DNA of 64,000 nucleotides from G051903925 sp051903925. GTDB taxonomy: Bacteria; Pseudomonadota; Alphaproteobacteria; Zavarziniales; Zavarziniaceae. Shown in pieces: positions 51,468 through 59,808 of the stretch. Location: NCBI RefSeq assembly GCF_051903925.1, contig NZ_CP173678.1, positions 4,278,001 to 4,342,000 on the forward strand. Reading direction: 5' to 3'. Below the pieces are notes generated by a model. That model was not told the origin of the DNA. It searched no databases and saw nothing but the letters and a program-made list of their open reading frames with translations. The position numbers were made by a program, and so were the translations under genes. Positions within the stretch are counted from its first letter, which is position 1. The number at the start of each line of letters is the position of its first letter.

Positions 51468-52147
51468 TCGAGGTCGACCTGGCCGCGGGCACGCTGCGCG
51501 ACCTGAACCGCCGCCTGCACGCTTTGCCGCCCGACACGAACGAACGGGCCTGGCGCGTGCTGAATCCGCGCGGCGCCCATTCGGTTGCCTGTGGCCTGAC
51601 CGTACCGGTCCGGGTCGAGGTGATGGGCCATGTCGGCTATTACTGCGCCGGAATGAACAAGGCGGCAGAGGTCGTGGTGCACGGCCATGCCGGCACGGGG
51701 CTTGCCGAAAACATCATGTCCGGCACCGTGCGCGTGACCGGCAATGCCTCCCAGGCGGCCGGAGCGTCGGGCCATGGCGGCCTTGTCGTGATCGAGGGCG
51801 ATGCGTCGTCGCGCTGCGGCATCTCGATGAAGGGGGTCGACATCGTGGTCGGCGGCTCGGTCGGGCACATGAGTGCCTTCATGGCGCAGGCCGGCCACCT
51901 GGTCGTGTGCGGCAATGCCGGCCCCGACCTCGGCTCCTCGATCTACGAGGCGACGCTCTATGTCGCCGGCACCGTCGCCTCGCTGGGTGCCGATTGCGAG
52001 GAAAAGCCCTTCACCGAGGACGATGCCCGGATCGTCGGCGACCTGCTGGCCCGCGCCGGGATCGAGCGCGACCCGCGGTCCTTCCGCAAGTACGGCTCGG
52101 CGCGCAAGCTCTACAACTTCCACGTCGACCATGCGGGGACGTATTGA
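51464..52147 (+). CDS. glxC: GlxC, GXGXG-domain subunit of glutamate-synthase-like complex
   Basis: 227 residues matching the C-terminal beta-helix (GXGXG) domain of glutamate synthase. Repeated turns include MSGTVRVTGNASQAAGASG, GGLVVIEGDASSRCGISM, DIVVGGSVGHMSAFMAQ and GHLVVCGNAGPDLG. In GltB this domain links the amidotransferase and FMN sites; here it is a separate polypeptide, as in GlxC and MgsB. The start is GTG 51464 within the glxB stop (GTGA). Its stop shares one base with the glxD ATG (TGATG). Confidence 0.93.
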   Translation: MIEVDLAAGTLRDLNRRLHALPPDTNERAWRVLNPRGAHSVACGLTVPVRVEVMGHVGYYCAGMNKAAEVVVHGHAGTGLAENIMSGTVRVTGNASQAAGASGHGGLVVIEGDASSRCGISMKGVDIVVGGSVGHMSAFMAQAGHLVVCGNAGPDLGSSIYEATLYVAGTVASLGADCEEKPFTEDDARIVGDLLARAGIERDPRSFRKYGSARKLYNFHVDHAGTY

Positions 52148-53463
52148 TGAGTTTCGATCCCCGCTCCCTGCGCGGTTCCGCAAGCTTCCCGCCTGAGACC
52201 ATTGCCGAGATCCAGCGCGCCGCCGACCAGGGCCTGTACGAGATCCGCGGCTTCGGCGCCAAGCGCCGCCTGCCCAGCTTCGACGACCTCGTCTTCCTCG
52301 GCGCGTCGGTCTCGCGCTACCCGCTCGAAGGCTATCGCGAGCGCTGTGCGACCGACGTCGTCCTCGGCAGCCGCTTTGCCGAGCGGCCGCTGCACCTCGA
52401 CATTCCGGTGACGATCGCGGGCATGAGTTTCGGGGCGCTGGGCACGCACGCCAAGGAGGCGCTGGGGTCGGCCGCAACCGCCCTCGGCACCTCGACCACG
52501 ACCGGCGACGGCGGCATGACGGATGAGGAGCGCCGCGCGTCGAAGTCGCTCGTCTACCAGGTCCTGCCGTCGCGCTACGGCCTCAATCCCGACGACCTGC
52601 GCCGGGCGGATGCGATCGAGGTGGTGATCGGCCAAGGGGCCAAGCCCGGCGGCGGCGGCATGCTGCTGGGCCTCAAGATCAACCCCCGCGTCGCCGCCAT
52701 GCGCACCCTGCCCGCCGGCATCGACCAGCGCAGCGCCTGCCGCCATCCCGACTGGACCGGGCCCGACGACCTGGAGATCAAGATCGAGGAACTGCGCGAG
52801 ATCACCGACTGGAAGACACCGATCTACGTCAAGGTGGGGGCCAGCCGGCCGCAGTACGACATCCCCCTGGCGGTGAAGGCGGGTGCCGACGTCATCGTGC
52901 TGGACGGCATGCAGGGCGGCACGGCGGCGACGCAGGACGTCTTCATCGAGCATGTCGGCATCCCGACCCTGCCCGCCGTGCGCCAGGCGGTGCAGGCGCT
53001 GCAGGACCTGGGCATGCATCGCAAGGTGCAGCTGGTCGTCTCCGGCGGGATCCGCTCCGGCGCCGACCTGGCCAAGGCCCTGGCTCTGGGGGCCGACGCC
53101 GTCGCCATCGGCACCGCAGCCCTGATCGCGCTGGGCTGCAACGCGCCCGTGCACGAGGAGGACTATCGCGCGCTCGGCACGGCGCCCGGCTACTGCCACC
53201 ATTGCCATACCGGCCGCTGTCCGGTCGGCGTGACCACCCAGGTGCCGGAGCTTGAGGCTCGGCTCGATCCGGCCGAAGGCGCCCGGCGGGTGCGCAACTA
53301 CATCTCGACCATGGTGCTGGAGGCGCAGACCCTGGCGCGCGCCTGCGGCAAGTCGCACCTCCACAACCTGGAGCCGGAGGACCTGGCCGCCCTGACGGTC
53401 GAAGCCGCCGCGATGGCCCAGGTGCCGCTGGCCGGTACGAACTGGATCCCCGGCAAGTTCTGA
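52147..53463 (+). CDS. glxD: GlxD, FMN/Fe-S glutamate-synthase-like catalytic subunit
   Basis: 438 residues, equivalent to the FMN-binding TIM-barrel domain of GltB. Motifs: VTIAGMSFGALGTHAKEALG, TGDGGMTDEER, IGQGAKPGGGGMLLG, YVKVGASRPQYD, VIVLDGMQGGTAAT, and VSGGIRSGADLAKALALGADAVAIGTA. Three cysteines (C350, C353, C358 in GYCHHCHTGRCPVG) suit a [3Fe-4S] cluster. With GlxB and GlxC it would form an N-methylglutamate synthase (MgsC-like) or glutamate-synthase-like enzyme. The exact amine acceptor is uncertain without MgdABCD, which is absent from the window. The glnT gene follows after 198 bp that contain a dispersed repeat. Confidence 0.93.
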   Translation: MSFDPRSLRGSASFPPETIAEIQRAADQGLYEIRGFGAKRRLPSFDDLVFLGASVSRYPLEGYRERCATDVVLGSRFAERPLHLDIPVTIAGMSFGALGTHAKEALGSAATALGTSTTTGDGGMTDEERRASKSLVYQVLPSRYGLNPDDLRRADAIEVVIGQGAKPGGGGMLLGLKINPRVAAMRTLPAGIDQRSACRHPDWTGPDDLEIKIEELREITDWKTPIYVKVGASRPQYDIPLAVKAGADVIVLDGMQGGTAATQDVFIEHVGIPTLPAVRQAVQALQDLGMHRKVQLVVSGGIRSGADLAKALALGADAVAIGTAALIALGCNAPVHEEDYRALGTAPGYCHHCHTGRCPVGVTTQVPELEARLDPAEGARRVRNYISTMVLEAQTLARACGKSHLHNLEPEDLAALTVEAAAMAQVPLAGTNWIPGKF

Positions 53464-53496
53464 GGGGGGACGGGGGATGGGCGGAGCTGTTGCGCC

Positions 53497-53608
53497 GGAT
53501 GCTTCGAGACGGGCCCTGCGGGCCCTCCTCAGCATGACGCCGTTGTTTTTGTTTGGGTTTCTCCATCAGGCGTCATCCTGAGGAGGCCGCAGGCCGTCTC
53601 GAAGGATG
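53497..53608. repeat. Dispersed bipartite inverted repeat, copy 2
   Basis: The arm at 53497-53539 (GGATGCTTCGAGACG...CTCCTCAGCATGACG) and its inverse at 53571-53608 (CGTCATCCTGAGGAGG... CGTCTCGAAGGATG) match the element at 7186-7305. The spacer (about 31 bp) differs, while the arm ends are conserved. The first arm has an internal GGGCCC-TGC-GGGCCC hairpin. It lies between glxD and glnT and may attenuate or process a common transcript. Confidence 0.85.
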
Positions 53609-53661
53609 TTGAAGCCGGCCACGACGCAGGCGCCTGAAGACGCACGACAAGAGGGGAGCAC

Positions 53662-54963
53662 ATGGACCTGAGCACGGCCGCGAAGGAACGCGGGATCGAG
53701 TACTTCCTGATCGCGTACACGGACCTGTTCGGGGTCATGCGCTCCAAGCTGGTGCCAGCCGCCGCCATCGGCGCGATGCAGCGCGACGGGGCGGGCTTTG
53801 CCGGGTTCGCCACGCACCTGGACATGACCCCGGCCTTTGCCGACCTGTTCGCGAAGCCCGACCCCGCGACCCTGGTCCAACTGCCCTGGCAGAAGGAGGT
53901 GGGCTGGCTGGCCGCGGACCTGTGGATGAACGGAAAGCCAGTCGAGCAGGCGCCGCGCCTTATCCTGAAGCGGCAGGTGGAGCGCGCCGCGGCGCTTGGC
54001 TACCGCCTGAAGACGGGAGTGGAGGCCGAATACTTCCTGATCAGCGCCGACGGCAGCACGATTGCCGACGACAAGGATGCCCAGGCCAAGCCCTGCTACG
54101 ACCAGATGGCGCTGATGCGCCGCTACCCGGTGATCAAGGAAATCTGCGACGCCATGCTGGCGCTCGGCTGGGGGCCGTACCAGAACGATCACGAGGACGG
54201 CAACGGCCAGTTCGAAATGAACTGGACCTATGACGACGCACTCGTCACTGCCGACCGCCACGTCTTCTTCAAGTACATGGTGCGTCAGGTGGCCGAACGT
54301 CACGGCCTGCGCGCCACCTTCATGCCAAAGCCCTTTCCCAACTTGACCGGCAGCGGCTGCCACGTTCACGTCTCGCTCTGGGACACGGCGGGCAAGACCA
54401 ACGTCTTCAAGGATGCGGGCGGCGAACTGGGCCTGTCGCCGCTGGCCTACAACTTCCTGGGCGGCATCCTGCACCACGCCCCCGGCCTGACCGCGATCAC
54501 CAACCCGACCGTGAATTCCTACAAGCGGATCAACGCCCCCGTGACCCTGTCGGGCGCCACCTGGTCGCCCAACACGATCACCTATACCGGCAACAACCGC
54601 ACCCACATGGTCCGCATCCCCGAGGACGACCGGTTCGAGGTCCGCCTGGCCGATGGGGCCGCGAACCCCTACCTGCTCCAGGCAGCCCTGCTGGCGGCGG
54701 GGCTGGACGGGATCGAGGCCAGGCGCGATCCGGGCAAGCGCCTGGACATCGACATGTACGCCCTGGGCCACACCGTGAAGAACGCGCGCAAGCTGCCGCT
54801 CAACCTGCTCGACAGCCTTCGCGCGTTCGAGGCGGACAAGGCGCTGGGGGCAGCGCTTGGCCCCGAGTTCACGACCGGCTACCTCAAGCTGAAGCACGCT
54901 GAGTGGAACGACTATTGCCGGCACCTGACGCAGTGGGAGCGCGACCACACGCTCGACTGCTGA
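53662..54963 (+). CDS. glnT: GlnT-type glutamine synthetase / gamma-glutamylmethylamide synthetase
   Basis: 433 residues of the glutamine-synthetase superfamily, closest in visible motifs to rhizobial GlnT and the GmaS group. Segments: EYFLIAYTDLFGVMRSKLVP, TGVEAEYFLIS (metal-binding Glu), NDHEDGNGQFEMNW, GSGCHVHVSLWD, NPTVNSYKRINAP and GNNRTHMVRIP. It joins glutamate with ammonia or methylamine using ATP. The companion glxBCD genes just upstream favour a GmaS-like role in methylamine nitrogen use, but plain glutamine synthesis remains possible. ATG 53662 has GAGGGGA about 6 bp upstream. A small ferredoxin follows 31 bp downstream. Confidence 0.92.
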   Translation: MDLSTAAKERGIEYFLIAYTDLFGVMRSKLVPAAAIGAMQRDGAGFAGFATHLDMTPAFADLFAKPDPATLVQLPWQKEVGWLAADLWMNGKPVEQAPRLILKRQVERAAALGYRLKTGVEAEYFLISADGSTIADDKDAQAKPCYDQMALMRRYPVIKEICDAMLALGWGPYQNDHEDGNGQFEMNWTYDDALVTADRHVFFKYMVRQVAERHGLRATFMPKPFPNLTGSGCHVHVSLWDTAGKTNVFKDAGGELGLSPLAYNFLGGILHHAPGLTAITNPTVNSYKRINAPVTLSGATWSPNTITYTGNNRTHMVRIPEDDRFEVRLADGAANPYLLQAALLAAGLDGIEARRDPGKRLDIDMYALGHTVKNARKLPLNLLDSLRAFEADKALGAALGPEFTTGYLKLKHAEWNDYCRHLTQWERDHTLDC

Positions 54964-54994
54964 GAGCACGCCGCCTGCGTGCTAGGATCCAGCC

Positions 54995-55315
54995 ATGGCG
55001 CGCATCACGATCATGGTCACCGACAGGGCGGGCGAGCAGGTGGCGGTCGAGGCCCCCCTGCACCTGACCCTGATGGAGGTGCTGAAGGATAACGACCTGG
55101 ATGTGGAGGCCGTGTGCGGCGGGGCCATGGCCTGCGCCACCTGCCATGTCTGGATCGACCCGGACTGGTCGGCGCGGGTGGGTCCGGCGACGGGTGGCGA
55201 ACTGGCGCTGGTCTCCTCGACCGACCATCACCGCCCGGGGTCGCGGCTCTCATGCCAGGTTTCGCTGGATGCCACACTCGACGGCCTGACATTGACCGTC
55301 GCCCCCCCTGACTGA
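54995..55315 (+). CDS. [2Fe-2S] ferredoxin (adrenodoxin/ISC type)
   Basis: 106 residues. The four cluster ligands are Cys41, Cys47, Cys50 and Cys87, in the C-x5-C-x2-C-x36-C order of adrenodoxin-like ferredoxins (VCGGAMACATCHVW and RLSCQVS). The fold usually carries one-electron transfer to monooxygenases, hydroxylases or Fe-S assembly. No obvious redox partner is next to it; upstream GlxD is an Fe-S flavoprotein that could in principle accept electrons from it (inference). ATG 54995 opens directly on the first beta strand. Confidence 0.92.
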   Translation: MARITIMVTDRAGEQVAVEAPLHLTLMEVLKDNDLDVEAVCGGAMACATCHVWIDPDWSARVGPATGGELALVSSTDHHRPGSRLSCQVSLDATLDGLTLTVAPPD

Positions 55316-55341
55316 AGGCTTCCCGTCCCGAGGTTCCGGTC

Positions 55342-56118
55342 ATGTCGTCCCTCGTCCCCCAGATCGGCCGGCCCGATCCGTTCTGGACCCTGCTCGAAGG
55401 GCGCGCATTGTTCGAGGTGGCCCTGGCCCTGCCCGGCCTGGCCATGGTCCTGGCCCAGGCACCCCGGGGCGACGGCCATCCGGTGCTGGTCCTGCCCGGC
55501 TTCCTGGCCGACGATTCGAGCACCCTGGTCATGCGCACCCTGCTGGACCGGCTGGGCTATGCCGCCTATGGCCTGGGCGAGGGGCGCACCCTGGGCCCGG
55601 TCATGCCGCTGATCGCGCGCATCGGCGCCCGGGTGGAGGAACTGGTGGCGCTGCACGGCCGCACCGTCAGCCTGATCGGCTCGAGCCTGGGCGGCATCGC
55701 GGCGCGTGAGGTGGCGCGGCGCCTGCCCGACCGCGTGCGCCAGGTCATCACGCTGGGCGCGCCGTTCCGGGACGCGCGCTCGACGATGATCTCGCCCATG
55801 TACTTCATGCTGTCGCCGCTGCACGCGCAGGAACTTCTCGGCTTCCTGGCCGACCGCTCGCGCCCCCCGCCGGTGCCGCTGACCGCGATCCTGAGCCGGA
55901 CCGACGGGATGGTCCCCTGGCAGGCCTGCATCGAGGACCCGGGCGCCCAGCGGCAGACGATCGCCGTCGTCTCAAGCCATCATGCCCTGACGACCAACCC
56001 CGGCGCGATCGCCGTCATCGCCGACCGCCTGGCCCAGGCCGAGTCGGGATGGCAGGCCTGGCAACCCGGGCCCTGGTCCTACCTGCTGCTGACGCGGGTG
56101 GAGGACGGCACGGCCTGA
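55342..56118 (+). CDS. Alpha/beta-hydrolase, lipase/PGAP1-like
   Basis: 258 residues. HPVLVLPGFLADDSS gives the oxyanion region. Nucleophile Ser115 lies in IGSSLGGIAAREVA, the acid is Asp188 (ILSRTDGMVPW) and the base is His213/214 (VVSSHHALTTNP). The triad is complete. The pattern suits an esterase or lipase of the PGAP1/lipase-2 type acting on acyl esters; substrate unknown. ATG 55342 lies 26 bp after the ferredoxin stop, so co-transcription is likely though a functional link is not obvious. It ends 3 bp from the convergent phosphatidyltransferase gene. Confidence 0.85.
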   Translation: MSSLVPQIGRPDPFWTLLEGRALFEVALALPGLAMVLAQAPRGDGHPVLVLPGFLADDSSTLVMRTLLDRLGYAAYGLGEGRTLGPVMPLIARIGARVEELVALHGRTVSLIGSSLGGIAAREVARRLPDRVRQVITLGAPFRDARSTMISPMYFMLSPLHAQELLGFLADRSRPPPVPLTAILSRTDGMVPWQACIEDPGAQRQTIAVVSSHHALTTNPGAIAVIADRLAQAESGWQAWQPGPWSYLLLTRVEDGTA

Positions 56119-56121
56119 CCG

Positions 56122-56784
56122 TCACGCAAAGCTCTGCGATGCCCGATCGGCCGCGCGTCGGTCAAAGCTGCGTGCCTTCTGCACCATCCACGCGGCATAC
56201 AAGGGTGCCCCCAGTGCGGCACCCACGACCACGAACGGGGCGAGGCCGACCAGCGGCACCGCCGCGAACAGGTAGAGCACGTCGTCGAAGTCAAAGCCCA
56301 GCGCCCCGTCGAACACCTTCTTCCCCGGCGGCAGGCGGCGCTCGAAGCGATCGGCCAGGACGCCAGAGGCGCCGACCGCCAGCGTGGCGACAAAGCCCGT
56401 CAGCAGCCAGCCCCACGTGCCGAGCACGGGAAACTCCTCCTCCCGCAGCGAGATCCCCATGGCCAGGAAGAACAGCGCGTTGGTCAGGACGTCGCCCCAG
56501 TAGTCCAGCATGTGGCCAAAACGGCTGGACAGCCCGCTCATCCGCGCGAACTCGCCGTCGCACCGGTCCAGGAACGCGGACACCAGCCAGAAGCCGGCCC
56601 CCGCCCAGGTTGACCAGCCCTCCCCCAGCGCCAGCAGCGTCAGCGACGCGACCGCCGTCGCCAGCCGGACAAAGGTGATGTGGTTGGGCGTGACGCCGCT
56701 GCCCAGCAAGGGCCGCACCGCCGCGCGCGCCAGGCGGCGGGTCCAGGAGCGGTTCACCGGCCGGGCCGGCGTGGTGCTGCTCAC
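56122..56784 (-). CDS. CDP-alcohol phosphatidyltransferase family protein
   Basis: 220 residues with about five hydrophobic helices. The family motif D-x2-DG-x2-AR-x8-G-x3-D-x3-D is complete (Asp73, Asp76, Gly77, Ala80, Arg81, Gly90, Asp94, Asp98 in FLDRCDGEFARMSG and the following HMLDYWGD). Such enzymes displace CMP from a CDP-activated alcohol at the membrane to make phospholipids or inositol-type lipids. Which alcohol is used cannot be read. The start GTG 56784 overlaps the stop of the upstream membrane protein (GTGA), so the two are made together. Confidence 0.9.
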   Translation of the reverse strand: MSSTTPARPVNRSWTRRLARAAVRPLLGSGVTPNHITFVRLATAVASLTLLALGEGWSTWAGAGFWLVSAFLDRCDGEFARMSGLSSRFGHMLDYWGDVLTNALFFLAMGISLREEEFPVLGTWGWLLTGFVATLAVGASGVLADRFERRLPPGKKVFDGALGFDFDDVLYLFAAVPLVGLAPFVVVGAALGAPLYAAWMVQKARSFDRRAADRASQSFA

Positions 56785-57809
56785 CGTGACACCTCGACCG
56801 CCGTGGCGGGCGGCAGTTCGGGCTCCGCCGCAAGCGGGGTCGGGGGCGGCAGCGGACGCCGCGCCTCCAGTACCTGCCACAGGACAAGGCCAGGCAGGTA
56901 CACCGCCACCTGGCGCAGGCGGCGCAGCAGCGACAGAGCCAGCGCCTGCTCGGCCGGCAGGCCCAGCATCGCGCCCAACACGACGAAGCCCCCTTCCTGC
57001 ACGCCCAGGCCACCGGGAACGGCGAAGGCGGCGCTGCGGACTGCCTGGCCCACGGCCTCCAGCACCAGGCACTCGGCAAAGCCAAGCGGCACGCCCATGA
57101 ACTGCAAGGCGATCCACAACTCGCCGGCACCGGCGATCCAGGCCAGCATGTGCAGCGCGCCGCCACGGCTGACGGCGCCCGGATTGCGCCAGATCGCATG
57201 CATCGCCGCCGCCAGACCCGCCAGCGAGCCGCCCCAGGCAGGATTCCAGCGGCTGGCCAGGGCACCCAGTTCGGCCTCCAGCTTGTGCATCACGCGGGAC
57301 CGCTGGAGCAGGACGAACACGGCCAGGCCAAGGCCGCTGCCGACCATGCCGCCCAGCACCCAGTTGGTGATCTCGTCATTGTCGGCGATCGACATCAGCA
57401 GGGCCAGGCCCAGCAGCGTGAAGGCCAGCTGGGCCAGCGCCTCGATTGTCATGTCGACGACCGACGACGCAAGCGAGGTGGCCGGCCCGGCGCCCGCCTG
57501 CGAAATCAGGCGCGCGCCGATCAGCGTGCCGCCGATCCCGGCGACCGGCAGCAGGGTATTGATCGAATCGCGAACCCAGCGTGCAGTGAAGAAGGTTCGG
57601 GGCGAGCCGTGCCAGACTGCGCTGGCGGAGCCGCGCCAGGCCAGCGCGCACAACCCGGCCGTCACGGGCCAGTAGCAGACCAGGGCCAGAAAACCGACTA
57701 TGCCAAGGGTGCCCATCACACCCAGGACCTGCCCGATGCCCAGGTCGACCAGCAGCACGCCCGCAAGGCCAAGGCCCGCCAGGCCCGCCACGACACTCAA
57801 CCAGCGCAT
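56781..57809 (-). CDS. Lysylphosphatidylglycerol-synthase TM / flippase-like membrane protein (HpnL-like)
   Basis: 342 residues, about eight helices, lacking the C-terminal aminoacyl-transferase domain of MprF. Typical family loops: ARWVRDSINTLLPVAGIGG, AFAVPGGLGVQEGGFVVLGAML and a final ALSLLRRLRQVAVYLPGL. Related proteins include HpnL in hopanoid clusters and other putative lipid translocases. No hopanoid genes are in view, so HpnL is only a resemblance. Overlap with the CDP-alcohol phosphatidyltransferase gene suggests one makes a lipid and the other moves it. ATG 57809 is the first Met before helix 1. Confidence 0.85.
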   Translation of the reverse strand: MRWLSVVAGLAGLGLAGVLLVDLGIGQVLGVMGTLGIVGFLALVCYWPVTAGLCALAWRGSASAVWHGSPRTFFTARWVRDSINTLLPVAGIGGTLIGARLISQAGAGPATSLASSVVDMTIEALAQLAFTLLGLALLMSIADNDEITNWVLGGMVGSGLGLAVFVLLQRSRVMHKLEAELGALASRWNPAWGGSLAGLAAAMHAIWRNPGAVSRGGALHMLAWIAGAGELWIALQFMGVPLGFAECLVLEAVGQAVRSAAFAVPGGLGVQEGGFVVLGAMLGLPAEQALALSLLRRLRQVAVYLPGLVLWQVLEARRPLPPPTPLAAEPELPPATAVEVSR

Positions 57810-57946
57810 GGATCCAACTTTTCCCGGATGAAAGTGATGCGCATTACGACCGCGAACCTAGCAGCTGACCCGTCAAGGTGTCATGAATTCGTAAGCTGAT
57901 CGTCGCATACCGGACATTCAATACCGTGTCGCTGCACTTTCGTCAC

Positions 57947-58873
57947 ATGTCCGTCGCCTTCGGGTCCTGCTTCGTCCGGTCCATCGCGATGCTGGTCGTC
58001 CTGCTGGTCCTGCCGACGGCTGCCTTGGCCGAGCCGGAGCACGTCCCGCCCCATGCCTTCGACCAGGGCATGCTGTGGCGGATCGAACGCCCCGGAACCG
58101 CCGCCAGCCATATCCTGGGCGGCGCCCATGTCAGCACCATCACCGCGATCGAGGGGCTGCCCCAGGCGGCGCAGCAGGCCCTGGCCGGCGCGCGGCGTGC
58201 CGCGTTCGAACAGCGCGCCGACCATCCGGCGGACGGGCTGGTGACGCACATGTGGTACCTGCCCTGGCCCGTGACGCGCGAATTGCTGGGGCCGGACCGC
58301 TTCGATCAGGTCCAGTCCGTGCTGCAGATGTACGAGATCGGTGCGGAGCAGGTCGCCCGGATGCGGCCGATGATGCTGTTCTTCCTGCTGACCCAGTCGA
58401 TCGACGATTATCGCGCCCTGGTCGAGGGCCGGCCGACGCTGGACGAGCTCATCCTGGGCGATGTCCGCGCGCGCCAGCTGCCCTTCACCCAGCTCGAAAC
58501 GCTCAAGGAGCAGACGGCCGACGAGCCCGCCTGGCCTATCGCGCAGCAGCGGGCCCTGATCGACCTGGCCCTGGCGCAGTGGCCACCGGATCAGGGCTTG
58601 GCGGACGCCGAGGCACTGTGGCGCGGGCAGCAGCTGGGCCGCTCGCTGCAGCGCGATGCCAAGATGGCGGCCCGTTCCGGCCATGAAAAGGCCTATGCCG
58701 CCTTCGTCCGGCGGCTGCTGGCGCAGCGCAATGCGCGCATGGCCGCCGCCATGGAGCCTGTCCTGCGCGAGGGCGAGGCTTTCATTGTGGTGGGCGGTGC
58801 CCATCTGTTGGGACAGGACGGCATCCTGGCCCGATTGCGGACGGCGGGCTGGACCGTCACCCGCGCCGACTGA
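57947..58873 (+). CDS. TraB/GumN family protein, first of a tandem pair
   Basis: 308 residues. The signal peptide (MSVAFGSCF... VLPTAALA) is cleaved near residue 28. The N-terminal TraB/GumN motif reads HILGGAHVSTI, where relatives usually have G-T-x-H. The C-terminal motif is VVGGAHLLGQDGI. The family (PF01963) is linked to putative metallo-hydrolase (Tiki-like) activity using the two Gly-x-x-His sites; both His are kept here. It would act in the periplasm. The start is ATG 57947, or GTG 57926 for seven extra residues. A related gene follows after 20 bp. Confidence 0.88.
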   Translation: MSVAFGSCFVRSIAMLVVLLVLPTAALAEPEHVPPHAFDQGMLWRIERPGTAASHILGGAHVSTITAIEGLPQAAQQALAGARRAAFEQRADHPADGLVTHMWYLPWPVTRELLGPDRFDQVQSVLQMYEIGAEQVARMRPMMLFFLLTQSIDDYRALVEGRPTLDELILGDVRARQLPFTQLETLKEQTADEPAWPIAQQRALIDLALAQWPPDQGLADAEALWRGQQLGRSLQRDAKMAARSGHEKAYAAFVRRLLAQRNARMAAAMEPVLREGEAFIVVGGAHLLGQDGILARLRTAGWTVTRAD

Positions 58874-58893
58874 CCCGCCGCCCGAAGGATCCC

Positions 58894-59802
58894 ATGCCAA
58901 GACTGCCCATGACGCTGCTGCGCGCGTTCCTGCCGCTGGCGGCGGCGCTGCTGATGCTGGTCCCGGCACAGGCCCGGCAGGACGACCTTGTCCACGGCCA
59001 GGGCCGGCTATGGCAGGTGCAGCGAGGCGACGCGCCCCCCAGCTATCTGTTCGGCACCATGCATTCCGCCGATCCGCGCGTGACGACCCTGCCCGCCCCC
59101 ATCGACAAGGCGTTCAAGGCGACGCGCACGCTGCTCCTGGAACTGCGCGCGGCGGACATGGGCATGACCGCGATGATCGGCTTCATGGTGATGCTGGACG
59201 GCCGCACGCTGGACAATGTCCTGGGCCCCGAACTGTACCAGCAGACGCGTGCGGTGCTGCAGACCTATGGCCTGCCCAGCGTGATGATCGACCGGCTGTC
59301 GCCGACGGGCGTGATCGCCATGCTGTCCCTGCCGCCGAGCGAGATCGCCCTGATGCGCACCGGGGCCAAGCCGCTCGACCTTGACCTGGAACAGCGGGCC
59401 GAGGGCAAGTCGATCCACGCCCTGGAGACGGCGCAGGAACAGATCGCCGCCTTTGCCGAGATTCCGGAGGCGATGAAGATCGAATGGATCCGCGCCTCCG
59501 TCGAGCGCCAGCAGGAGATGGGCAGCGCCTATGAGGAAATGCTGAACCTCTATACCAAGGGCGACTTGGCGGGCATCTATCGCCTCTCGCGCGAGATCAG
59601 CGACGAGGTCGACCCCGCGCTGGACGCGCACCTGCAAAAGGCGCTGCTGGTCGATCGCAACGTGCGCATGGTCGAGCGCATGACCCCCTACCTGGAGAAG
59701 GGCCAGGCCTTTGTCGCCGTGGGGGCTGCCCACATGCCGGGCGACGACGGCATACTTGCCCTGCTGGAGCGCGCCGGCTGGACGGTGACGAAGGCGTTCT
59801 GA
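58894..59802 (+). CDS. TraB/GumN family protein, second of a tandem pair
   Basis: 302 residues. Signal peptide MPRLPMTLLRAFLPLAAA... ending near VPAQARQ (about residue 29). The N-terminal motif YLFGTMHSAD is canonical and the C-terminal VAVGAAHMPGDDGI mirrors the upstream paralogue. The middle region diverges strongly from the first copy, so this is an old duplication or a two-gene module rather than a recent repeat. Likely a secreted, periplasmic putative metallo-hydrolase. It converges with the coiled-coil gene 6 bp away. Confidence 0.9.
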   Translation: MPRLPMTLLRAFLPLAAALLMLVPAQARQDDLVHGQGRLWQVQRGDAPPSYLFGTMHSADPRVTTLPAPIDKAFKATRTLLLELRAADMGMTAMIGFMVMLDGRTLDNVLGPELYQQTRAVLQTYGLPSVMIDRLSPTGVIAMLSLPPSEIALMRTGAKPLDLDLEQRAEGKSIHALETAQEQIAAFAEIPEAMKIEWIRASVERQQEMGSAYEEMLNLYTKGDLAGIYRLSREISDEVDPALDAHLQKALLVDRNVRMVERMTPYLEKGQAFVAVGAAHMPGDDGILALLERAGWTVTKAF

Positions 59803-59808
59803 CCGCCC

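Noticed and set aside
53464..53661. Sigma-54 promoter before glnT
   Set aside because: No GG-N10-GC pair of the right TGGCAC/TTGC type was found by eye; the space is mostly taken by the dispersed inverted repeat.
56122..57117. A 331-residue version of the phosphatidyltransferase starting at 57117
   Set aside because: The extra N-terminal part lies over the upstream membrane protein in another frame and is Arg/Gly-rich; GTG 56784 with the GTGA overlap is the natural start.
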